From Clostridium acetobutylicum ATCC 824 (GTDB taxonomy: Bacteria; Bacillota; Clostridia; Clostridiales; Clostridiaceae), in the NCBI RefSeq assembly GCF_000008765.1, contig NC_001988.2:124001-188000 (forward strand): a stretch of 64,000 nt of DNA, written 5' to 3'. The notes below the pieces were generated by a model. That model was not told where the DNA came from, searched no databases, and saw only the letters and a list, made by a program, of their open reading frames with translations. Below, one piece after another: positions 28,888-36,565 of this stretch; positions within the stretch are counted from its first letter, which is position 1, and every line of letters starts with the position of its first letter. Position numbers and translations under genes: made by a program.

Positions 28888-30303
28888 TTGAAAAAAACTA
28901 TTATAATCGATCCTATAACAAGAATTAGCGGTTTTCTTGAAACCAAAGTAGAAGTTACTGAAAGCGTAATTACAAATGCTGAAACCAGTGGTCTTCTATT
29001 TAGAGGCTTTGAAAAGATGCTTAAAACTCGTCAACCACTTGATGCTATTTATTTTACTGAAAGAATTTGCGGAATATGTTCTACTGCCCATGCTATGGCA
29101 TCAACTTTAGCACTAGAGGATGCCTTAAAGGTTTCGGTCAGCATAAATGACTTATACGTACGTGATTTAATTCACAGCTTTGAATTTATGCAAAATCACA
29201 TAAGACAGTTTTATAATCTAACAGTTCCAAGCTATGTAAGAATGTCAAAGCTAGATCCTTTATATTCAAACCAATATAGTGATTATAGGCTTCCTAATTA
29301 TGAAAACGAAATTATTTCTAAGCACAGTTTAGAAAGTATTAATTACAGCCGTCTTGCCCATGAAGGTCTAGCTCTTTTCGGAGGAAAAGCTCCTCACTCC
29401 CATGGTATTTTTGTTGGGGGAGTTACAACTAGCATAGATTCCTACAAACTAGTAAAAGCAAAATCCATAATCTCAAGCCTAAAAGTATTTATAAATAACA
29501 TTATGCTTGAGGATATGAATACCATAGCAAAATACTACTCAGACTACTTTAACATGGGCGAAACCTACAATAACTTCATGAGCTATGGACTTTTTGATCA
29601 CTATAAAGATCCTGAAATAAGCTATGTATCTCCAAGTGTAATGATTAATTATAAAAAGCAGAGCTTTGACAAAAACAAAATCACAGAAAACATACTTCAC
29701 AGCTGGTATGTTAGCGATACGGAAAATGAAAAACCTTCAAATGAAAGCGCCGACAATATTGATTTAAATAAAAAACAAGGTTACAGCTTTATAAAATCTC
29801 CCAATTACGACGGTTATCCCATGGAGGTTGGACCACTAGCTAGAATGATACTTTCTGGTGATTACAAAGGCAAAAGCTCCTGCATGGATAGAAATGTCGC
29901 TCGAGTTTTAGAAGCAAAAAAAATAATCTCTATTATGGAAAAGCTTGCAGATAAAATTGAGCTTCTACCAAACTCCCAAAAGACATACGATATACCAATA
30001 AACGCTTTTGGTGCTGGTCTAACTGATACTACACGGGGAGCTTTAGGTCATTGGATTAAGATAGAAAACAAGCTTATAAAGTACTATAACATAATAACTC
30101 CAACAGTATGGAATATGAGTCCCAAGAATGAAAAAGGGGCTTTTGGGGTTGGTGAAAAATCCTTGGTTGGAACCAAGCTAAAAAATGTTCAAGAACCAGT
30201 AGAAGTTGGGAGAATTATGCGCTCCTTTGATCCCTGCGTTTCCTGTGCTACTCATTTAGTAAGCGATAAATACAGTCCTATAGACATCAAGGTAATAGTA
30301 TGA
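28888..30303 (+). CDS. mbhL: [NiFe] hydrogenase large subunit
   Basis: This 471-residue protein has both nickel motifs: RICGICSTAH (Cys 61, Cys 64, His 68) and DPCVSCATH (Cys 450, Cys 453, His 456). The 15 residues after that His form the C-terminal tail normally removed by a dedicated protease, which is the next gene. The start is TTG with AGGAGG. It oxidises or evolves H2 together with MbhS. Its stop overlaps the protease start (ATGA), so the genes are coupled. Confidence 0.92.
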   Translation: MKKTIIIDPITRISGFLETKVEVTESVITNAETSGLLFRGFEKMLKTRQPLDAIYFTERICGICSTAHAMASTLALEDALKVSVSINDLYVRDLIHSFEFMQNHIRQFYNLTVPSYVRMSKLDPLYSNQYSDYRLPNYENEIISKHSLESINYSRLAHEGLALFGGKAPHSHGIFVGGVTTSIDSYKLVKAKSIISSLKVFINNIMLEDMNTIAKYYSDYFNMGETYNNFMSYGLFDHYKDPEISYVSPSVMINYKKQSFDKNKITENILHSWYVSDTENEKPSNESADNIDLNKKQGYSFIKSPNYDGYPMEVGPLARMILSGDYKGKSSCMDRNVARVLEAKKIISIMEKLADKIELLPNSQKTYDIPINAFGAGLTDTTRGALGHWIKIENKLIKYYNIITPTVWNMSPKNEKGAFGVGEKSLVGTKLKNVQEPVEVGRIMRSFDPCVSCATHLVSDKYSPIDIKVIV

Positions 30304-30743
30304 TAAAGGTTATTGCCCTTGGAAACACACTAATGGAGGATGATGGGATTGGAATTGTGGTTGTAAACAAACTTAAGGAAACGCTTGAGAAAAACAATAT
30401 TGATGTGATAATTGGAGAAACAGATTTTGACTTTTGTATTTCGCAAATACAAGATGGTGATTTCATATTCTTTGTTGACGCAGCTTTCTATGGCAAGTGT
30501 CCTGGAGAAATAACTGTAACACCTTTAAACAAATATAAAAACAAATGCTATTTTCAACATAACATTAGTGCTATTGACATGGTAAAATCACATTTTAAAA
30601 ATATTAAAGGATACGTTATAGGCATAGAAATTAGCAGCGTTAGCTTTAAATACGGTATAAGTAACTTCCTTAAAAATATTATCCATGTAATTTCAGAAAA
30701 TGTTCTAAAAGAAATCTTAGGAGGTAAAACTATTGAGGTTTAA
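30300..30743 (+). CDS. hyaD: Hydrogenase maturation endopeptidase
   Basis: This 147-residue protein of the HyaD/HybD/HupD family starts IALGNTLMEDDGIGIVVV, with the Glu/Asp nickel-sensing residue. A second Asp lies in FFVDAAFYG and a His in YFQHNISAIDM. It cuts the C-terminal tail of the large subunit after nickel insertion. It overlaps both neighbours: ATGA with mbhL upstream and about 10 bases with the heme-binding gene downstream. Confidence 0.88.
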   Translation: MIKVIALGNTLMEDDGIGIVVVNKLKETLEKNNIDVIIGETDFDFCISQIQDGDFIFFVDAAFYGKCPGEITVTPLNKYKNKCYFQHNISAIDMVKSHFKNIKGYVIGIEISSVSFKYGISNFLKNIIHVISENVLKEILGGKTIEV

Positions 30744-31164
30744 TGTGGCTACAAAGCTTTATAACCATCAAATGAGAATTAATTACTACACTTTATGCAT
30801 GAACACAGTGGTATGTCCTCAGATAAAAAAATACTATAAGAATTTAATAGCTGCTGAACTTAAAGAATCAAGAAGACTTGTTATAAGAAGCACTTTTACC
30901 AATGAATATAGAGAACCTCGAAGAGAATTCACACTAGAAGAACTTTCAAAATACAATGGTGAAAACGGTAAACCAGCATATGTGGCTGTAAACGGAACTG
31001 TTTATGATTTAAGCCTTGCTCCCTCTTGGGGCGGTGGCACCCATTTTGGTCTTTATGCTGGAAAAGATTTATCCAGCGAATTCAACTCTTGCCATAAAGG
31101 AATTATGAGCATATTAACCTCTTTGCCTAGGGTTGGAGCCCTAATCAAAGAAAAAATAATTTAG
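30733..31164 (+). CDS. Cytochrome b5-like heme/steroid-binding domain protein
   Basis: This 143-residue protein has about 70 N-terminal residues of uncertain helical character. A cytochrome b5-like domain follows: REFTLEELSKYNGENGKPAY, VNGTVYDLS, then WGGGTHFGLYAGKDLS and FNSCHKG. The His residues are candidate heme ligands. TTG start with AGGAGG at 30719-30724. Inside the hydrogenase operon it could be the electron partner that replaces the usual cytochrome b subunit; this is inference. There is no signal peptide. Confidence 0.75.
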   Translation: MRFNVATKLYNHQMRINYYTLCMNTVVCPQIKKYYKNLIAAELKESRRLVIRSTFTNEYREPRREFTLEELSKYNGENGKPAYVAVNGTVYDLSLAPSWGGGTHFGLYAGKDLSSEFNSCHKGIMSILTSLPRVGALIKEKII

Positions 31165-31176
31165 GAGGCACAGCTA

Positions 31177-31437
31177 ATGCACGATACCATATTGTTAAAT
31201 AAAATATCACAGGGCTTAAGTGAATGTTGCAAAACACAAAAAATATCAAAAATAAATGAACTCACTGTTGCTGTAAATAAAAAGAGTCATGTAAACTCAG
31301 AAAATCTAACTGATTATCTAAAAAATTATAATAAGGCTCTAGTCTCTAGTAGTCTTAAAATAAAGGTTGAAATAGAAGATTTACCAGATCAAACCGCTAT
31401 GATAAGAAGGTTAGAAGGTGAAGTAGCTGAAAACTAA
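31177..31437 (+). CDS. hypA: HypA-like protein lacking its zinc domain
   Basis: The 86 residues resemble the N-terminal nickel domain of HypA: start MHDTILLNKI, a strand INELTVAVNK, and a final KIKVEIEDLPDQ strand. Normal HypA has about 113 residues with two CxxC pairs that bind zinc. Here the frame stops where that domain should start, and the hypF-like frame begins at once in the +1 register. The initial Met-His that binds nickel is present. It is either a truncated gene or a partner in a frameshifted HypA-HypF product. Confidence 0.6.
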   Translation: MHDTILLNKISQGLSECCKTQKISKINELTVAVNKKSHVNSENLTDYLKNYNKALVSSSLKIKVEIEDLPDQTAMIRRLEGEVAEN

Positions 31438-32860
31438 TAATATCTGTTTATGCGATAGGTGTCTCAAAAATAAACACAAAAACCCTTTAAATAGGCTATT
31501 TCATATAGAAGAAATATGCCTAAAAAACTGTATTCCTCCACTAACTCTAGTAGATAACAAATATAATGCAATAAATTCTTTAAATATAATAGAAAAAGCT
31601 TACAAACTACTAAAATCAGCAAATATACTAGCAATAAAGGATACAGGAGGCTTTTATTTAATATGTAATGGAAAAAGTAGAGCTGCTATAAATACCTTAA
31701 GACGCAGAAAAATGCGCCAATCAAAACCCTTTGCCGTTATGATGAAGGATATCTATACCGTACGAGAGTTTTGTGAGGTTCATTCAGAAGAAAAAAAGGT
31801 CTTGGAAAGCTCTGAAAGACCAATTGTAATTTTGGATAAAAAACCTAGTTTAAATCTTCCTAATAACATATCACCAAATTTAAAAAGTATAGGAGTAATG
31901 CTCCCTTTCTCTCCTATCAGTAGACTTATGCTTCAAAAGGATTTAGACGTACTTATTATAACCAAAAGCTCTAATATAGAACTCAAAAATGAAACCGCCT
32001 TTAAGAATTTAAAAAATATTGCAGATTACTTCTTAATTCACAATAGAGAAATTTCTGTTCCCTTAAAAACTCCAGTAGTTTACTTAATTAATCATAGTAA
32101 ATGTGTACTGAATCAAAGCCTATCAAGCCCTAAAAAAGCTCTAAATAACAGTTTTTCAGATAACTTTATTGAAATTATCTACGGCAAAGAAAACACAGAA
32201 TATAGCAAAAACTTTTTAGGCGGTGAATTTTTTATTAAAACAAATAAAGAGTTTAAAATGGCTGCACATTTTCAGTACGTAACGCTTCAAGGAAAACCAA
32301 GTCCACTTAGCTCTGCTATAAGCTATCTTCATTTTTTCAAATACAATCCTGATAGTTTTATAGCTAATACGGGTATCACTACAAATGCTCTAGAAAAAAA
32401 CTCAAACTCCTGTTTATCAAGTATAGATCATTTTTTTGACTGTATTTCCTCTTTGCTTGATATAGTTCATACAAATACTTATGCTGGAGAAGCAGCTCAA
32501 GCGTTAGAAAGTATAGCAGATGCAACTACAAAGGATTATTACAAATATAGAATAAAAAATGAAAACAGCGCCTTTGTTATAGATATTAAAAATATTCTTC
32601 GTGGAGTTCTAATAGATATACTTATAAAAAAAGAAAAAAGCATGATTGCTACAAAATTTCACAATACAATTTATCATATCACCTGCCAAATGGCTCTTAT
32701 ACTATCAAAACTTTACGGAATAAATAAAATTATTTTAAGTGGCACTACCTTTCAAAACAAGCGTTTACTTGAAGATGTATCTAAAGGACTAAAGAAGGAG
32801 AACCTTAGGGTTTATTTCAATTCAAAGCCATATTTAGATAACACTGAAATCCTCTTGTGA
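31427..32860 (+). pseudogene. hypF: Degenerate hypF-like gene
   Basis: The open frame starts right after a stop at 31424-31426 and runs 477 codons, but the first ATG/GTG/TTG is at 31712. Codons before it clearly encode HypF sequence: a zinc-finger remnant (ICLCDRCLKN), then LAIKDTGGFYLIC and AAINTLRRRKMRQSKPFAVM, the YrdC-like domain. HypF is normally about 750 residues. Here the acylphosphatase domain, the first zinc finger and the HHHAH carbamoyl-transfer motif are missing, and the end stops before the usual NDGG. YEGEAA-like (TYAGEAAQALE) and LSGTTFQNKRLL remain. It looks like decay, or a product made by non-AUG start or +1 shift from hypA. Confidence 0.65.
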
Positions 32861-32865
32861 AAACG

Positions 32866-32911
32866 AAATCATAAAAGAGATATACAAGATAAAAATCTCT
32901 TTTATGATTTT
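32866..32911. terminator. Bidirectional terminator
   Basis: AAATCATAAAAGAGAT and ATCTCTTTTATGATTT are exact complements and lie between the convergent hypF-like and DUF421 genes. Confidence 0.85.
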
Positions 32912-32939
32912 AAATTTATTATTAAAACTTCAAAATAGC

Positions 32940-33626
32940 TTATTTAGTTACAACATACACTTCATTATCTGCCTGCACACCTAGAAAAACTACATTCTTA
33001 ATATCTTGAATATTTTTTATTTTCAACTGCTCCTTGACCCAAGCCTCATCCTTTTTTATTTGCTGTAGATGATTATAAAGTATAGTACCATCTAAAATTA
33101 TCTCTACCATCACTCCTGTCTTAGGCTTTTGAATCCCTAAGTCCTCCACTGTTACAGATGATTTTTCGGCCTTTTTTAAAACACTAAGCTTTCCATCTGG
33201 CTCTAAAAGAGCTATTTCTACGTCTGTAATGTAAAAGATATCTTTATTTCTAAGCTGCATTAATAAATCTCCCATATTGTATTTTGCCTTTTCCATATTT
33301 TTATATATAACTCTCCCCTTATTTATAATAACTAAAGGTTCGCTGTCTATCCATAATCTTAGCCTTATGCTTTTTAAGGTTATAATTGATATTAATATAG
33401 TGAAAACACTCCAAACAACAATGGAAAAGCAGCTTTCAAACACATCAATATGTCTATCTACAGATGCTGCCGCCGCAATGGAACCAATGGTTGTTCCCAC
33501 TATATAATCAAAATACGTAAGCTGTGATAGCTGCTTTTTTCCCATAAATCGTGTGAAAAGCAAAAGAATAATATAAGAAATAGCAGATCTTAAAAATACA
33601 ATCATGTAATGCTTCACCTTAAGCAC
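32940..33626 (-). CDS. DUF421 (YetF-like) membrane protein
   Basis: This 228-residue protein has three N-terminal transmembrane helices with the hallmark LLFTRFMGKKQLSQLTYFDYIVGTTIG region. A cytoplasmic domain with PLVIINKGRVIYKNM and DGKLSVL motifs follows, as in DUF421 proteins of spore-formers. The biochemical role of the family is not well defined. It is monocistronic. Confidence 0.85.
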   Translation of the reverse strand: MLKVKHYMIVFLRSAISYIILLLFTRFMGKKQLSQLTYFDYIVGTTIGSIAAAASVDRHIDVFESCFSIVVWSVFTILISIITLKSIRLRLWIDSEPLVIINKGRVIYKNMEKAKYNMGDLLMQLRNKDIFYITDVEIALLEPDGKLSVLKKAEKSSVTVEDLGIQKPKTGVMVEIILDGTILYNHLQQIKKDEAWVKEQLKIKNIQDIKNVVFLGVQADNEVYVVTK

Positions 33627-33820
33627 TTCCTTAATAGTTAATACTCATATTATTAACCTTTTAACTTTAGCTAAACCATATATCTTTGTTAAGTTTCTAT
33701 GTTAGTTTTAACCAAAATATAATATACAAAAAAAAGCTTGATTTATTGACATAATATTTCGAATGCCATATACTTTATTTGTGATAATTGTATTAAATTG
33801 TAACCACAGGAGGTCTTTCT

Positions 33821-34639
33821 ATGAAAAACGTATTCAAGAAGATTACAACTGCTATAATAGCTTCATCCCTTACTCTTACTTTTTCCTTTACAACCTTTGC
33901 TGAAGCCTTACCTCAAAAAACACAAAGTACATATCAAGAGCTTCAAAATACTACGAATAGACGTATCTATGATTTTACAAGCGATGGCGCAAAAGGAACT
34001 CATGAATTTATAACTGTACAAGCTATGACTATACTTGGAAACGACAAAGGGAATAATTTTAAAAATCTTATTAAAAACTATGAACCCACACTAAGACAGT
34101 ACTGTGATAAGCCTGATAAAGATGAAAATCAGTGGGCCTTTGCATATCATTTCTACAATCCTTATACAGGGCTAAACTACCTTCCAAGTATACTTCCTCA
34201 GTCTAAAACAACAGCACTTACTAAATTCGAAGAACACGCTGCAAATGCAGTATCCAGCTATAGAACGGATAGAACTTATTCTATGCAAGAATTAGGGCGA
34301 GCTTGTCATTTTCTAGAAGATGTAAACGTACCTTACCATTCTGCCAATCTAATAGCAGTATTGTCCACACATTCTCAATATGAACAGTTTGTTCAAGATC
34401 ATCAAACTAGCTATGCTCTAAATAGCACTGATAAATATGGAAACTACTATTCAGAGAACTTTAATGATTACTGTTACGATATACTAAATGATTGCGCTAA
34501 GTACTCTTATTCCTTTAAAGATGAAGTTCAAAAAAGCGAATCTTCTTGGGATTCAGTTGCCAATGTAACAGTTAAATATGCTGAAGGCTATGTAGCAGCT
34601 TTCTTTTATAGATTTTTACATGAGGTTGGAGAAATTTAA
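33821..34639 (+). CDS. plc: Secreted zinc-dependent phospholipase C
   Basis: This 272-residue protein has a signal peptide (1-28, ending FAEA) and the alpha-toxin/Bacillus PLC fold. The zinc-ligand motifs are GTHEFITVQAM near the mature N-terminus, WAFAYHFYNP, and HFLEDVNVPYHSAN, the family signature HxxxDxxxPxH. The length covers only the catalytic domain; the membrane-binding PLAT domain of C. perfringens alpha toxin is absent. It hydrolyses phosphatidylcholine-type lipids. AGGAGG precedes ATG. It faces the peptide/regulator locus tail to tail. Confidence 0.88.
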   Translation: MKNVFKKITTAIIASSLTLTFSFTTFAEALPQKTQSTYQELQNTTNRRIYDFTSDGAKGTHEFITVQAMTILGNDKGNNFKNLIKNYEPTLRQYCDKPDKDENQWAFAYHFYNPYTGLNYLPSILPQSKTTALTKFEEHAANAVSSYRTDRTYSMQELGRACHFLEDVNVPYHSANLIAVLSTHSQYEQFVQDHQTSYALNSTDKYGNYYSENFNDYCYDILNDCAKYSYSFKDEVQKSESSWDSVANVTVKYAEGYVAAFFYRFLHEVGEI

Positions 34640-34650
34640 TTATTCAGAAC

Positions 34651-34706
34651 AAAAGAGAGCATGGCTCATGCTTAAATTTTAATCATGAGCCATGCTCTCT
34701 TTTTTG
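34651..34706. terminator. Bidirectional terminator
   Basis: AAAAGAGAGCATGGCTCATG and its complement CATGAGCCATGCTCTCTTTT form a 20-base stem, ending plc on one side and the peptide gene on the other. Confidence 0.9.
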
Positions 34707-34757
34707 ATTTCATAATTGTTTATTGTAGATATTCAATTTTCATTCATACTTTAAGTT

Positions 34758-34769
34758 AACGTTAACGTT
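34758..34769. other. Perfect palindrome AACGTTAACGTT
   Basis: This 12-base palindrome lies just 3' of the small peptide gene and before the terminator. It could be a protein-binding site; nothing else supports a role. Confidence 0.3.
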
Positions 34770-34775
34770 TGATGC

Positions 34776-34895
34776 CTACCATACCCAAAGTGGAAGTCCT
34801 GATAAAAGATTTCCATTTAAACCTAAATTAATAGTTAAAACTGCAGCAAGTATACCTGCAATAAATAGTAATTTTTTGTACCTTTTAAAGAACAT
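34776..34895 (-). CDS. Candidate RRNPP signal-peptide precursor
   Basis: This is a 39-residue reading frame, ATG at 34895, with AAAGGA eight bases upstream, beginning 16 bases after the stop of the Xre-TPR regulator. The product starts MFFKRYKKLLFIAGILAAVL, a basic n-region and hydrophobic core typical of an exported pro-peptide. It ends in a short hydrophobic tail, GNLLSGLPLWVW. This is the size and arrangement of Phr/PapR/NprX-type pro-peptides, whose C-terminal 5-8 residues are the signal. The mature end GLPLWVW is a guess. Confidence 0.7.
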   Translation of the reverse strand: MFFKRYKKLLFIAGILAAVLTINLGLNGNLLSGLPLWVW

Positions 34896-34911
34896 ATTAA
34901 CAAATCCTTTC

Positions 34912-36216
34912 TTATATAAATTTTTTACTAAAGCTAATTATATCTCTAAGAGCATTTATATCTTTCATATCTAAATAAAAATCTATTAACTTATACATAA
35001 CCTTTGTATTTATTTTGCTTTCCTTACCCGTTAAGATAAAAAATTCATTCATTATATCTAGTATTTTTTTACGATTATTTTGCTCACCATATAAATCAAT
35101 TAGCTCACATAAGATATCACCTTCTAAGTAATACCTCATATTCTTTTTAGCATAAGTTAAAGCTTTTTCATAGTATTCTTCAGCTAACTTCAAATCCACT
35201 AATTCCTTACCTATTTTACCTATTTCAAAATATATTTCAGATAAATAAACAAAGTTTTCATTTAAGTATTTTTTTGTTTCAAGAATCAGTGTTAACTTTT
35301 CTTTAATTTTATCATTATCCCCAATTTTTATATATATTTCCACTAGATTTATTAAAACAGCTATATACTTCTCATATCTTTTTTCACCCATAGAATCTAT
35401 TATTTTGTAGTATAATTCTAAACTTTCATCATATCTTTTTAGCTCACCTAAGCAAGTAGCAATTTGAATACATACATCATAATACTTATCCGCACTTATG
35501 CTCTTTGTTGTTTCCTTAATTTTTTTAAAGCCTTCTAATGCTATATCATACTGTTTTAAATTCATATAACAAGAAGACATATTGTAAATAAAAATACAGT
35601 AGTATTCCTCACTAATGTTATTAAAGTGGTTTATAGCAAAGTTACAACACTTTATATCATCCTCATACTTTCCCATATAATAATAGACCATTGACAATTT
35701 TCTAAGTATAGAAAGCATAATATCACTGTGTATATCTCCATCCATTATTGCCTTAGCCTTTTCATAATATAGTGAACTGTTGTAAAAATCACTTATGTTA
35801 CAATAGTAATCTCCTGCCAATTCAAATACAGCTATCTTTTTATCTTTAATATCCCATTTAGCTAAAAATTCTTCAACTTCTGATAGCTTACTTAGAAATA
35901 TACCATCCCTATATATACTTAAATCTCTAAGTTCTCTAATATATCTATCAAGTACCTTATTTGCTTGAGTTTCTTCACTTTCTAATAAATAATCTATACT
36001 TTCATCAATTACTGTGGTCTTTTTTTCGCAAATTTTCTTTAAATTGTCAAGCATTATCTTTGCTGCACTTCTAGTAAGGTTTGCTTTATTGTGCTCTATC
36101 TGGCTTATGAGGTTTCTAGTTATCACATTTCCTGCCAGATCTTCTTGACTTAGATTATATTTTTTTCTTAAGTTTCTAAGCTTGTCTCCAATAGACATTA
36201 TCTCATAAGTGCCCAT
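34912..36216 (-). CDS. Xre-family HTH-TPR regulator (RRNPP type)
   Basis: This 434-residue protein has an N-terminal Xre helix-turn-helix (IGDKLRNLRKKYNLSQEDLA, then ISQIEHNKANL) at about 7-60. About nine TPR-like helical repeats follow (for example YYCNISDFYNSSLYYEKAKA and CIFIYNMSSCYMNLKQYDIA). This is the RRNPP layout (Rap, Rgg, NprR, PlcR, PrgX), where a re-imported peptide binds the TPR groove. AGGAG precedes ATG 36216. A small peptide gene follows directly. Regulators of this kind have been linked to solvent formation and sporulation in C. acetobutylicum. Its targets may include the adjacent plc, as PlcR controls plc in Bacillus (inference). Confidence 0.85.
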   Translation of the reverse strand: MGTYEIMSIGDKLRNLRKKYNLSQEDLAGNVITRNLISQIEHNKANLTRSAAKIMLDNLKKICEKKTTVIDESIDYLLESEETQANKVLDRYIRELRDLSIYRDGIFLSKLSEVEEFLAKWDIKDKKIAVFELAGDYYCNISDFYNSSLYYEKAKAIMDGDIHSDIMLSILRKLSMVYYYMGKYEDDIKCCNFAINHFNNISEEYYCIFIYNMSSCYMNLKQYDIALEGFKKIKETTKSISADKYYDVCIQIATCLGELKRYDESLELYYKIIDSMGEKRYEKYIAVLINLVEIYIKIGDNDKIKEKLTLILETKKYLNENFVYLSEIYFEIGKIGKELVDLKLAEEYYEKALTYAKKNMRYYLEGDILCELIDLYGEQNNRKKILDIMNEFFILTGKESKINTKVMYKLIDFYLDMKDINALRDIISFSKKFI

Positions 36217-36565
36217 ATAGATTCTCCTAACTGTAATTAATTCACTATTATAAGTATACCATACATTTAATCATATATCATCATATTTTGCCATAAAGTT
36301 AATACTTAATAATATATCTAATTATTATTATTATTAAATAGCCCTTACCTCTATTTTTCTTCAAAATATATACAAATCAACTAATTTTATTAAATATTTT
36401 TACTTTACATAATTATACCAAGCATTCTTCCCTATATATTAAAAGCTATTATTCAATACTATAAAGCTATTAATTTCTCTCCTTGCTTACAATAATTGTA
36501 AAAACATATAAATATATGCTATTATATATTTGGTATATTTTTACAATTGGAAATGAGGTGTAAGA
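36217..36565. promoter_or_regulatory. Divergent intergenic region
   Basis: This 349-base, very AT-rich gap has no gene. It contains the promoters of the Xre-TPR regulator (minus) and the penicillin-binding protein (plus). Besides a short ATT triplet run near 36320, I see no distinct operator or hairpin. Confidence 0.35.
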
